NCBI RefSeq assembly: GCF_024649945.1
Contig: NZ_JANKMS010000001.1
Span: 620,001-684,000 of the forward strand
Source of the DNA: Flavobacterium panacis
GTDB lineage: Bacteria > Bacteroidota > Bacteroidia > Flavobacteriales > Flavobacteriaceae
Length of the DNA stretch: 64,000 nt
Direction: 5' to 3'
The position numbers and the translations under genes were made by a program. Below, one piece after another: positions 36,966-45,960 of this stretch. Every line of letters starts with the position of its first letter. Position 1 is the first letter of the stretch. The notes under the pieces are model-generated. The model saw nothing but the letters and a program-made list of their open reading frames with translations, made no database searches and had not been told where the DNA came from.

Positions 36966-39900
36966 TTAAAGTGTAAGATTAAAGCCAAATAAATATGTTT
37001 TTGGCGATGGTAAATTACGAGTACCTGAATTTAGTGTATAAACTTCAGGATCAATACGATTTCCAGCAGCACTCCAATACCAAATATTACTCATTTGGAA
37101 AGTAAATTTTGCAGAAGTTAATTTCATTTTATTTGCAAAAGCTTTTGGCAGATTATAACCTAAAGAAACATTTCTTAATTTAATATAATCTCCATCTACC
37201 ACATTTGCACTTGAATTTCTCCATTGACTGCTGATCGTTCCAGCATAGTTTCGAACGCTTTCGTCTAAATCTACATACAAACGAGTATTTTCATTTCTGT
37301 TTGTATCTGTGTATCGATCTGTAATACCAGAAAGATTTACAGCATCAGAACTCATGTCAATGGTTTCTTTACGCATTACATTTCCTCCAGAGAAAACAAA
37401 TAAGAAATTCAAATCGAATTGTTTATATGAAAAACGTTGTGATAATGAACCTGTGTAAGTAGGCATTAAACTTCCCATATTTACTAAAGCATCTGGATTT
37501 GTAATCGTCTTGATACTTGTTGAAATTGGATTTCCATTGTCATCAAAAGTAATAGACGGATTTCCGTTTTCATCCAAAACATATGGATATCCATTCACCA
37601 TTCCGCCGTATTTGTAAGCATATAAACTATTAAATACTTGGTCTTCTTCAAAATAAGTACTTGGAGAAGAAACATATTCAGATGCTCTGGCTTGAGCTCT
37701 TGTCACTTTCCCAACTGTTGTTTTGTTGAAGGCTAAAACCACATTAGAATTGATGCGGAAACTTCCGTTATTATACCATTCAGATCCAACAGTAAATTCA
37801 ACACCTCTATTCAATAAAGCTCCAGCATTAATTCTTCTTGACAATGCACCAACAGTAGGATCAAGATCTGTAGTAGCCAATAAATCACTGCTGTATTTAC
37901 GGTACACATCAATACTACCGTTTAATTTAGCTCTAAACAAACTATAATCTAAACCAATATTAGTACTTGACGTTTTTTCCCATCTCAACATTGGATTTGG
38001 TTGCGCTGTAATATTAGTATATTGCAACGACTGATATAAGTTATCATTTCTTCTAGTCGCAATGATAAAAGGCGTTGTACTTTGATCTACGTTTCCGTTA
38101 ATCCCGTAAGTCGATCTTAATTTCAACATGCTTACCCATTTAATCTCTTTCATGAAATCTTCATTGCTCACGTTCCATCCTAAACCTACAGACCATAATG
38201 GACGGTTTTTGTATTTCGGATCAACTCCAAACAAATCGGCTTTATCTACACGGTAACTTCCTGTGACATTATATTTGGATAAATAAGTATAACTCGCTGT
38301 ACTAAAAATAGAAAAATAACGGTGTAAGATTTCCTGCTGTGTTCTTCCTAAAGCAGCTAAAGTTCTGTTGCTTCCAAAAATATAACTGGCAACTCCCGTT
38401 TGACTAAGAGCAAGATTGTTTAATACCGCAGAAGAAAGCGTAACAGGATCGTAACCATAACGTAATTGTTCTATACTTCTAGGAATAAAAGTTTCACGCA
38501 TTTCGGTACCAACCAAAGCATTTACAGAGTGTTTTCCTTCTGCAAATTCCTGATTAAAATCTAACTGATTTCTAAAAGAGTAATTACTCGCCTGAGAACT
38601 TGATTGTTTGTATCGTCCTCCAGTTGAAAAAGCATCCACATAAGTGTAAACATTTGTAGTCGGATTGTATCCCGTTAATGCATTGATAGCAGAACGCATT
38701 TTGTATGAATTAACGTCAAAGTATTGCTCTCTGTCATTTTTTCTAACCTCGTACTGAAACTGTGAATTAAAACTTAAACCTTTATATAATTTTGCTTTAA
38801 TGTTAGCAAAAGTTCTTAAACTCAATGAATTTTGTTCTTCAATTCCTTCTCTAAGCGCATCCAAAACATTAAAATTCGTTGATTTAAAACCACTTAAACC
38901 TGCCAATTTTTCAACCATAGCTGGATTAAGAGCACCACCCGAAGTAAAACCATCTCTGATAGACGCAAATGACGATTGTACTAAATTACCATTATCGTCT
39001 GTAATGCGCTCGTATCGTTTTTGAATATCGTAATTACCCAATTCAAATTCTGTAACATCATCATTACTATACGTTCCGTTTACTCCAAATGTAGCATTTA
39101 ACCAATTGTTTACTTGAAAACTGCTTTTTGCATAGAGATTAAAGTTACTTCCCTGATTGTATTTTATACGATTTTTAGCTTGATCGTAATTAATAGAAAC
39201 ATAAGTATTTTGCTTTGTTGTACTACCTGAAAAAGCAACATTATAACGTTGTCTAAATTCATTCTGCCAAACATTATCGCGGTAATCTTTATTATAATCG
39301 TTCTTTCTCCACTGAGCAAGAGTCGTGTTGTAAGTAGCATTATCAATTTTTCCCTCTTCCAGATTTCTATTTAACTGATAAAGTGGACTGTAATATTTTG
39401 GATTGCTATTTCCAATATCTCCATAACTGCTAAACATAGTCGCAGTATCTGCAAATCTGGCTCTTTCTCTATTGTAAACCGCTTGTTCAAAATCGATTAA
39501 CTCGCTTGTTGAAGCATAGTTCATGTCTCTCAAATTTGGTTTTTCTGAGATAAAGAAATCTGAGTTGATCGTCACTTTTAATTTACCATTTCCTTTTTTG
39601 GTAGTTAGGACGATAATACCATTTGCCGCTCTAGAACCATAGATAGAGGCTGCTGCTGCATCTTTCAAAACGTCTACACTTTCAATATCATACGGATTTA
39701 TTTCATCCAAAGTCAACTCCGTTGGCAAACCATCAATTACTACAAGTGGGCTATATCCAACTTGATCAGAAGAAAAAGTACCAATACCTCTTAAGATCGG
39801 TTGATCTGAACCAAGTCCACTAGGATTTTTTTGAAACATCAAACCTGCAACACGTCCTTCAATGGCAGCTGTCAAATTAGGATTGATATTTTCATTTAAC

Positions 39901-40622
39901 GTTTTTTCGTCAATTTTAGCAATGGCTCCAGTAAAATTACTTCTTGCGATTGTTTGAAACCCCGTTACCACAACTTCTTTCATCGCAGCTACTTTATCTT
40001 CTACCACAAGTGTAAGATCTGTACGTCCTGCAATACCAAAGGATTTTGTTTCAATAGTTAATCCCGAACATTCAAGAACAGCGGTTGGAGAAATTTTAGT
40101 AAACGAAAAACTTCCGTCAAAATCGGTTATACTCGTTCTGTTCGTTCCTGAAATGGTCACAGTAACACCTGGAAAAGACTCATTTTTGTTATTTAGTACT
40201 TTTCCTTGTATATCGATTAGTTCGTTTCCCAAGCTTTCCTTTTTATCTTTTGAAGCTGAAGCCGAAGCCGCTACTACAATAGTTTGGTTGGTAAGCGTAT
40301 ACTTTAAATTTTGATTACTGAAAATTCGATTTAGCGTTTCTTTTAAAGAAGCATTCTTAACGTTAACAGTAACAGGTTTAGAATCTTTAAGCAGTTTTTG
40401 ATTATAAAAAACTTCATGATTAGCCTGCTTTGCCACTTCTTTTAAAACAGTTTCAAGTGACGCATCTTTAAAGTTGATCGTAATCGTTTGTGCCTGAGTC
40501 GAAAAACTGCAAAACAGCATAAACAGTACGCTTAAAAGACTTAAACAAGTAGAAAAATTAGATTTGGGAATCTTTTTTCCAAGATTTTTGTAAGGTTTTT
40601 TTGGTTGTAAATTTAATTTCAT
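36966..40622 (-). CDS. SusC/RagA-family transporter with STN domain (third pair)
   Basis: 1218 residues from ATG 40622 (an upstream in-frame ATG at 40649 is less likely). A long basic N-terminus precedes the signal segment LSLLSVLFMLFCSFSTQAQ. STN domain about 46-120 (ITINFKDASLETVLKEVAKQ), Ig-like domain about 135-220, plug with SPLVVIDGLPTELTLDEINPYDIESVDVLKDAAAASIYGSRAANGI, and barrel ending YLFGFNLTL. With the upstream FecR and ECF sigma it forms a FecA-like signalling transporter. Together with SusD and the metalloprotease it is probably a peptide import system. Confidence 0.95.
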   Translation of the reverse strand: MKLNLQPKKPYKNLGKKIPKSNFSTCLSLLSVLFMLFCSFSTQAQTITINFKDASLETVLKEVAKQANHEVFYNQKLLKDSKPVTVNVKNASLKETLNRIFSNQNLKYTLTNQTIVVAASASASKDKKESLGNELIDIQGKVLNNKNESFPGVTVTISGTNRTSITDFDGSFSFTKISPTAVLECSGLTIETKSFGIAGRTDLTLVVEDKVAAMKEVVVTGFQTIARSNFTGAIAKIDEKTLNENINPNLTAAIEGRVAGLMFQKNPSGLGSDQPILRGIGTFSSDQVGYSPLVVIDGLPTELTLDEINPYDIESVDVLKDAAAASIYGSRAANGIIVLTTKKGNGKLKVTINSDFFISEKPNLRDMNYASTSELIDFEQAVYNRERARFADTATMFSSYGDIGNSNPKYYSPLYQLNRNLEEGKIDNATYNTTLAQWRKNDYNKDYRDNVWQNEFRQRYNVAFSGSTTKQNTYVSINYDQAKNRIKYNQGSNFNLYAKSSFQVNNWLNATFGVNGTYSNDDVTEFELGNYDIQKRYERITDDNGNLVQSSFASIRDGFTSGGALNPAMVEKLAGLSGFKSTNFNVLDALREGIEEQNSLSLRTFANIKAKLYKGLSFNSQFQYEVRKNDREQYFDVNSYKMRSAINALTGYNPTTNVYTYVDAFSTGGRYKQSSSQASNYSFRNQLDFNQEFAEGKHSVNALVGTEMRETFIPRSIEQLRYGYDPVTLSSAVLNNLALSQTGVASYIFGSNRTLAALGRTQQEILHRYFSIFSTASYTYLSKYNVTGSYRVDKADLFGVDPKYKNRPLWSVGLGWNVSNEDFMKEIKWVSMLKLRSTYGINGNVDQSTTPFIIATRRNDNLYQSLQYTNITAQPNPMLRWEKTSSTNIGLDYSLFRAKLNGSIDVYRKYSSDLLATTDLDPTVGALSRRINAGALLNRGVEFTVGSEWYNNGSFRINSNVVLAFNKTTVGKVTRAQARASEYVSSPSTYFEEDQVFNSLYAYKYGGMVNGYPYVLDENGNPSITFDDNGNPISTSIKTITNPDALVNMGSLMPTYTGSLSQRFSYKQFDLNFLFVFSGGNVMRKETIDMSSDAVNLSGITDRYTDTNRNENTRLYVDLDESVRNYAGTISSQWRNSSANVVDGDYIKLRNVSLGYNLPKAFANKMKLTSAKFTFQMSNIWYWSAAGNRIDPEVYTLNSGTRNLPSPKTYLFGFNLTL

Positions 40623-40670
40623 ACATTTACATTGGTTATAGTTAAACAATAGGTGGACAACTTATACTAG

Positions 40671-40729
40671 CTATAAACTTTGATAACAACCAGGAGCATC
40701 GCAACTGCTTCTGGTTTTTTAGTTTATAG
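40671..40729 (-). other. nested hairpin between fecR and susC (second case)
   Basis: CTATAAACT (40671-40679) pairs with AGTTTATAG (40721-40729). Inside it AACCAGGAGCA (40688-40698) pairs with TGCTTCTGGTT (40706-40716) with one mismatch. No U run follows on the minus strand. It occupies the same place as the hairpin at 18532-18574 in the other sigma/FecR/SusC locus. Confidence 0.55.
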
Positions 40730-40757
40730 GCCAGTATATTCGGTTAAACTTAAAATT

Positions 40758-41894
40758 CTAGGGATATACGATAACTGTTTTTCCTTCAACCTTAAATTTT
40801 ATATTACTAAGCTCAAGTACTTTTAATACTTCAGATAAATTTTTATTTCTAAACGTTCCTCCGTTAAATCTCACATCTGAAACATCACCACGATATTCAA
40901 CTGTAATTCCGTACCAACGTTCCAATTGTTTCATTACCGTTTTCAAATCAGCATTATCAAATTTGAAACGTCCGTTTTTCCAGGCAACTGCTTCTTCTGT
41001 ATCTACTTCTCTCACTTTAATTCTGGAAGCATTATCAGATATGTCAGATTGCTGTCCCGGTTTTAAAATTGTTTTCTGATTTTTGAAGGCAACCGCAACA
41101 CTTCCTTCCAATAAAGTTGTTTTTACAACAGCTTCATTGTTATAAGCATGCACGTTAAAATGAGTTCCTAAAACTTCTATAGACTGATTGTCGGATTTTA
41201 CGATAAAAGGTTTGTTTTTATTTTTAGCCACTTCAAAATAAGCTTCCCCTTCAAGTTCTACTACTCTTTTATCTCCGTTAAATTGTGTTGGATATTTAAT
41301 AGACGAAACTGCATTTAAGTACACTTTGGTTCCGTCTGCCAGAATAATATTGTATTGTCCTCCCGTTGGTGTCGAAAGTGTGTTGAACGAATTATCACCT
41401 TTAGAACCTTCCGCATTTGGATTTATTACATAGGTAATCTCTCCATTAGCATTCATCTTGATGGTTACTTCGTTTTCTTCTCCTTCTTTTGCAATAGTAT
41501 CTTTTGAAGAAATATCAGAAAGAACAATTTGTTTTCCGTTAGAAAGGGTCAATACTCCTCTATTTCCTCCAGGTGCAATTTCTTGTGGTTTTGTCACAAC
41601 CTGAACCGACTGTTGCTTTGATTGTGTGAAATAGAATAATCCTGTACCTAGCACTACTGCAATAGAGGCAGCAACTGCAATACGAGGCCAAAGACTAATC
41701 ACTTTTGTTTCTTGTTGTAATGGCAATTTCGATTTTACAAATTCGTAACTATCCTCCAACTCGTATTCATTGAGTTGCAAATTGCTGTTAGAAGCTTTAT
41801 GTAAATACCAAGCATCTAGTTTATCTTTATCTTCGGCAGATAAAGTTCCTTCCTGATACTTTTGCAGTAATACTGAGATTTCAGTTTTATTCAT
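40758..41894 (-). CDS. FecR-family anti-sigma factor (second)
   Basis: 378 residues. N-terminal cytoplasmic segment (LLQKYQEGTLSAEDKDKLDAWYLHK), a transmembrane helix about 69-86 (IAVAASIAVVLGTGLFYF), the FecR domain (GGNRGVLTLSNGKQIVLSD, TPTGGQYNIILADGTKVYLNAVSSIKYP, EGEAYFEV, VLGTHFNVHAY) and a C-terminal DUF4974 domain (FKFDNADLKTVMKQLERWYGI). It holds the ECF sigma factor encoded 200 bases upstream and responds to the STN domain of the adjacent SusC. Confidence 0.93.
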   Translation of the reverse strand: MNKTEISVLLQKYQEGTLSAEDKDKLDAWYLHKASNSNLQLNEYELEDSYEFVKSKLPLQQETKVISLWPRIAVAASIAVVLGTGLFYFTQSKQQSVQVVTKPQEIAPGGNRGVLTLSNGKQIVLSDISSKDTIAKEGEENEVTIKMNANGEITYVINPNAEGSKGDNSFNTLSTPTGGQYNIILADGTKVYLNAVSSIKYPTQFNGDKRVVELEGEAYFEVAKNKNKPFIVKSDNQSIEVLGTHFNVHAYNNEAVVKTTLLEGSVAVAFKNQKTILKPGQQSDISDNASRIKVREVDTEEAVAWKNGRFKFDNADLKTVMKQLERWYGITVEYRGDVSDVRFNGGTFRNKNLSEVLKVLELSNIKFKVEGKTVIVYP

Positions 41895-42094
41895 AATTAC
41901 GACACGAAATTTGGTCTTGTTTATAATTAAGACAGTTATAATGAGGTTTTGTCATAGGCAATGACAAAAAAAAATTAAAAAATTATTACTATATCTTTAA
42001 TAAACCTAACAATATGTTAGCTTACTATTTAGTAATGAATAAGTTATAGTAAAAAATATTTTTAAAAAGAATTAACAAAAAACAGAGAAATAAT

Positions 42095-42664
42095 TCACCA
42101 AACAAAAACATTCATTAAAGATTTTAGCTTTTCTCGAAGAATTTTAAGCGAATTATACACTTGTTGCTTCGCTGTTTTATCTGTAATATTTAATTGAATT
42201 GCTATTTCATCATACGAAAGCTCTTCGACCTTTCTTAAAAGAAAAACTTCTCGCATTTTTTCTGGAAGCAAAGCAATTTCCTGAGCAATTATCGCTTCTA
42301 ATTCTTTTTCTCTTAAATTAGAATCGGCAAAAACATAATCATTTTCAATAAAACCTGAAATAGAATCAGCATAATTGGAAACCACTTTTTCGTGGGCGAT
42401 ATGATTAAGCACTCTGTTTTTTACAGCTTTGTATAAATAAGAAGAAAGTGATCCTGTGATATTCAATTCATAACGTTTGTTCCAGATCGACAAAAACACT
42501 TCTTGAACCACATCATTTGCTTCATCTTGATTTTCAAGAATTTTATAAGCGTGATTAATTAAAAGTTTAGAATATCGTTCAAAAATTTCCGTATACGCCA
42601 ACTGATTATCTTCTTTGAGAAGATTTAATAAGAAATCATCAGTATATTCGTTGTAAACAGACAT
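42095..42664 (-). CDS. ECF-type sigma factor (second)
   Basis: 189 residues. Region 2: YSKLLINHAYKILENQDEANDVVQEVFLSIWNKRYE; region 4: LLPEKMREVFLLRKVEELSYDEIAIQLNITDKTAKQQVYNSLKILREKLK. It heads the cascade sigma-FecR-SusC-SusD-metalloprotease-DUF3347. The length and the order match the FecI-like ECF group common in Bacteroidota. Confidence 0.93.
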   Translation of the reverse strand: MSVYNEYTDDFLLNLLKEDNQLAYTEIFERYSKLLINHAYKILENQDEANDVVQEVFLSIWNKRYELNITGSLSSYLYKAVKNRVLNHIAHEKVVSNYADSISGFIENDYVFADSNLREKELEAIIAQEIALLPEKMREVFLLRKVEELSYDEIAIQLNITDKTAKQQVYNSLKILREKLKSLMNVFVW

Positions 42665-42858
42665 TAAATTGAAGGGTTGCTAATCAAAAAGGCAATATTA
42701 AACATTTTTTATGTTAAAAGCTAAAAGATGATGCAGTTCAAAATTCAGTTTAAAACAAATCTAAATGACAAATTGAACAGATTGTAAGGAATCAATCGTT
42801 TGCGAAGAAGTTCTTATAACTCAAAAATTCTACTACAATAATTTCTAAAATAATTAAT

Positions 42859-42866
42859 TAATTTTG
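42859..42866 (+). promoter_or_regulatory. -7 box upstream of the flavin monooxygenase
   Basis: TAATTTTG fits TAnnTTTG and lies 49 bases before the monooxygenase start. No TTG is seen at the usual -33 spacing, so this is tentative. Confidence 0.35.
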
Positions 42867-42914
42867 CAGCATCAAAGAATAGTTTCCTGTTCTTATAAAA
42901 TACAACAATAGAAT

Positions 42915-44348
42915 ATGTGGACTATTTGTAACGAATGTCAGGGACGCGGTAAAAAAAGCCGAAGACTGAGCAAAAAAGTACGCCTTGATTTTGAGACTGC
43001 AATGAATCAGTTTGAAAAATCAAACAAAGAAGGAACAGCACCGGTTCGTCCCAAAGCACCTTTGTATACTTGTACCAATTGCAACGGATCTGGTTTAGTA
43101 ATTTCTGAGAATTTCCCAAAAGCAGATTCCGAAAACTATCCTCATGTAGCTATTATTGGCGCTGGTATAGGCGGAGTTGCTCTTGCTGTAGCTTGTTTAC
43201 ACCGCGGCATTCCTTTTTCTCTTTACGAACGGGACATCAATTTTGACGCACGCTCCCAGGGCTACGGACTCACTTTACAACAAGCCAGTAAAGCGATTGA
43301 AGGATTCGGAATCACCTCTTTAGAAGAAGGGGTTGTCTCTACCAAACATATTGTTCATACTCCAGAAGGAAAAATAGTTGGCGAATGGGGCGTTAGAAAA
43401 TGGCTCGAAAAAGAGGTACCAACATCACCAAAGCGCACCAATGTACATATCGCAAGACAACTACTACGTTTAGCATTACTAAAGCAACTTAACGGAAATG
43501 ATTCGATCAATTGGGGACATCAATTATTGAATTTCAAACAAAAAAAGGATAAAACTCTTGAATTAACTTTTGAAGTTAATGGCGAAACAAGGAAAACAAA
43601 AGCAGATATTTTAGTTGGAGCAGATGGTATTCGCAGTTCGGTTCGCAAACTATTAATTAGCGAAGAGAAAACACCATTACGTTATTTAGGATGTATTGTA
43701 ATATTGGGAATCTGCCCTTTATCTGCATTAGAAAATTGCAACAGTTCATTATTAGATTCCGCGACAGTTTTTCAGACCGCAAACGGGAATGAAAGAATTT
43801 ATATGATGCCTTACACTTCAGATTCTATTATGTGGCAACTTAGTTTTCCTATGCCCGAAGAAGAAGCAAAAGCATTAAGTGCTCTAGGAACAAAAGCGCT
43901 CAAAGAAGAAGCCTGCCGAAGAACACAATGGCACGACCCAATACCTCAGATCTTATTGGCGACTCAGGAAGCTCAAATTTCAGGATATCCTGTTTATGAT
44001 CGTGAACTGCTTACAGCAGATTTACTTGAAAATGCTGGAGCTGTTACCATTATAGGAGATGCGGCACACCCTATGAGTCCGTTTAAAGGACAGGGCGCAA
44101 ATCAGGCGTTATTAGATGCACTTTCATTGGCTCGCGAAATTGCAAAAGGATGTAAATCTCCAACTCATTGGAAAGAAAATGGCGTAAGAGAAAGCGCCCT
44201 TTCTAAATTTGAATCAGAAATGATAGAAAGAAGTACTTCTAAAGTAAAAGATTCAGCAGCAGCAGCTGAATTTCTACATTCTGATATTGCACTTTATGAA
44301 GGCAATGAACCTAGAGGAAGATGTTTACTAAGAAAAGAGGATTTTTAA
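42915..44348 (+). CDS. FAD-dependent monooxygenase with N-terminal DnaJ-type zinc finger
   Basis: 477 residues. The N-terminal 62 residues hold two CxxCxGxG motifs, CNECQGRG (C5, C8) and CTNCNGSG (C53, C56), a DnaJ-like zinc site with a basic helical insert between them. The rest is a class A flavoprotein monooxygenase: GAGIGG (82-87) for FAD, the DG motif GADGIRSSVRK, and the GD motif GDAAHPMSPFKGQGANQALLDALSLA. Such enzymes hydroxylate small aromatic or polyketide-like substrates using NAD(P)H. The zinc finger is unusual for this class and may mediate protein or RNA contact. It is monocistronic, with a terminator at 44393-44428. Confidence 0.88.
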   Translation: MWTICNECQGRGKKSRRLSKKVRLDFETAMNQFEKSNKEGTAPVRPKAPLYTCTNCNGSGLVISENFPKADSENYPHVAIIGAGIGGVALAVACLHRGIPFSLYERDINFDARSQGYGLTLQQASKAIEGFGITSLEEGVVSTKHIVHTPEGKIVGEWGVRKWLEKEVPTSPKRTNVHIARQLLRLALLKQLNGNDSINWGHQLLNFKQKKDKTLELTFEVNGETRKTKADILVGADGIRSSVRKLLISEEKTPLRYLGCIVILGICPLSALENCNSSLLDSATVFQTANGNERIYMMPYTSDSIMWQLSFPMPEEEAKALSALGTKALKEEACRRTQWHDPIPQILLATQEAQISGYPVYDRELLTADLLENAGAVTIIGDAAHPMSPFKGQGANQALLDALSLAREIAKGCKSPTHWKENGVRESALSKFESEMIERSTSKVKDSAAAAEFLHSDIALYEGNEPRGRCLLRKEDF

Positions 44349-44392
44349 TTATGAATTGTCAATTATCAACACCTTTTATGTAGAATAAAAAA

Positions 44393-44428
44393 ACTCCAAA
44401 ATCAAATAATGATTTTGGAGTTTTTTTT
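44393..44428. terminator. bidirectional terminator between convergent genes
   Basis: ACTCCAAAATCA pairs perfectly with TGATTTTGGAGT around loop AATAA, flanked by A and T runs. It ends the plus-strand monooxygenase and the minus-strand 149-residue gene. Confidence 0.9.
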
Positions 44429-44444
44429 TTATTTTGATTCAATC

Positions 44445-44894
44445 TTACATTTCGTTTAAGTCGTTGAACTCGTGTAAAGATTTTAATGTGTTTTCGTAAA
44501 ATAAGATTGCTGCGATAAGATTTCCTTTATCAGAGTAAGGCATCATTTTTCTTTGAAATTCTACTGTAGTATCTAAGAAAGTTGTAGTACCAACTGCTTG
44601 GTTATCTAAAATCTTTTTGTGGTCTCCATCGTCTGGAATACCTAAGTCAGCCATAGTAACACCTGGTTTAGTAACCAAAGCGATATAAGGAAGAGTTTTT
44701 ACTAATACTTTAATACGTTCAATGTACAATTCTAAAAGTTCTCCTTTTTGCATACCAGCTAATTCTTTTTGATCGTGGTATTTACGGATTAACGCTGTTG
44801 TACTGATAATACTTCTTGGCGCATTTTTCGCTTGAGCTGAAACAGCCTCACTTGCCAATAAGAAAAGGAAACATAGTAAAATTATCTTTTTCAT
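44445..44894 (-). CDS. secreted protein of unknown function (149 aa)
   Basis: 149 residues from ATG 44894, which gives a clean signal peptide (MKKIILLCFLFLLASEAVSAQA). The frame is open to an ATG at 44930, but that would bury the signal. The mature part is helical (STTALIRKYHDQKELAGMQKGELLELYIERIKVLVKTLPYIAL) with no Cys. I do not recognise a named family; similar small periplasmic proteins occur in flavobacteria. Monocistronic. Confidence 0.7.
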   Translation of the reverse strand: MKKIILLCFLFLLASEAVSAQAKNAPRSIISTTALIRKYHDQKELAGMQKGELLELYIERIKVLVKTLPYIALVTKPGVTMADLGIPDDGDHKKILDNQAVGTTTFLDTTVEFQRKMMPYSDKGNLIAAILFYENTLKSLHEFNDLNEM

Positions 44895-44998
44895 GTTATG
44901 AATTTGGATTTGGGTGTTGTTTGACGACAAAAATATGTATTTTAACTTAATTTACAAGTTTATTGATTTCTTTTTTTTTGATTTTTTTAACAATTCAA

Positions 44999-45026
44999 AA
45001 TAATAGCAGAATTTACAGCTATTATT
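44999..45026. terminator. hairpin between two small secreted-protein genes
   Basis: AATAATAGC pairs with GCTATTATT (9 bp, 10-base loop). It lies about 80 bases past the stop of the 210-residue gene on the minus strand and may end its transcript; the U run on that strand is short. Confidence 0.45.
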
Positions 45027-45104
45027 CTTTTTTATTAAGAGTTTTCTATTACAAAACAAAAACCTCAACAGGATTTTCTTACCCCTTAAAAACCAAAAAT
45101 TCTA

Positions 45105-45737
45105 CTATTTGATTATTCTAAAACGCCCCGGATATTTGATCCAAATACTTTTTTTGTTGCCATAATAATCCATAAACTCTTCGCAAACAAAAACGGCATG
45201 GGCCTTTGACCAAGCCACAACGCCACAAAATTCGCTTCCCGATTCACGTTTTAATTTCTGAACCTGTTTCCCAATAGAAAAACCTAAGTATTTGTAAATT
45301 GTAGGAGTATAAACAGTACCATCTTCCAAATCTTCTAATGCTTTATCAAAAGTAGATTCTCTATCAATAATCTGTTTGTATTTTGCCATTACCGCATAAG
45401 CAAGAACAGCATAATTCGTAATTTTTTCGGTGTCGCAATTGTCTTTGATATAGACAAAACCTGCAGAAATTCGGGCTCTGTCCAATTCTTCATTATTAAG
45501 ATCAAATGAAGCGTTATTTTTTAATGTTATTTTGAATCCCTTTTCGTTTACCGTATCAGTAACAAAAAGATTATCTAATCCGTAAACATTTAAAGAAGCT
45601 TTTATAAAAGCAATTGATGAACAATTGGTACGTTCTCCCTGCTTGAAACTTTCAAATATTTTATCTGAGCTTAATTGAGAATAAGAGCTAGAACAAACAA
45701 ATATTAAAAGCAAAAATAGCGAAGTAACAGATTTCAT
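45105..45737 (-). CDS. secreted protein with calpain/papain-like cysteine-peptidase signature
   Basis: 210 residues with a signal peptide (MKSVTSLFLLLIFVCSSSYS). FKQGERTNCSSIAFIKASL (C39) resembles the QG...DC...A helix start that carries the catalytic Cys in calpain and papain-like folds. AWSKAHAVFVCEEFMDYYGNKK (H180, then D190 and N194) resembles the His-containing strand. The spacing of about 140 residues fits a compact papain-like domain. It may be a small periplasmic cysteine peptidase or an inactive relative; the assignment rests on motif likeness only. Monocistronic; no cognate inhibitor or substrate is visible nearby. Confidence 0.6.
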   Translation of the reverse strand: MKSVTSLFLLLIFVCSSSYSQLSSDKIFESFKQGERTNCSSIAFIKASLNVYGLDNLFVTDTVNEKGFKITLKNNASFDLNNEELDRARISAGFVYIKDNCDTEKITNYAVLAYAVMAKYKQIIDRESTFDKALEDLEDGTVYTPTIYKYLGFSIGKQVQKLKRESGSEFCGVVAWSKAHAVFVCEEFMDYYGNKKSIWIKYPGRFRIIK

Positions 45738-45960
45738 TGATTTGGGTTTTAATTCTTTCTCAAGTATTTTTTTGAGAATTCAACTTTACAAATCTATAAA
45801 AATCAAGTCAAAATTTTTTTACTTATTTACTTTTTACTTTTAAAGGTTCTTTCTTATTTCCGTTTTTAATAGACATCCAAGATCTGATTAAGCTTCTAGC
45901 TACTAAAAATGAAACAGTTAAACTTGAATATTTATCTTTCTAAGTGCTGTAAAATCCACA

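Noticed and set aside
45823..45939. Minus-strand frame without stop for 38 codons beside the AraC gene
   Set aside because: It has no start codon and no recognisable family; it could be a gene remnant but the evidence is too thin.
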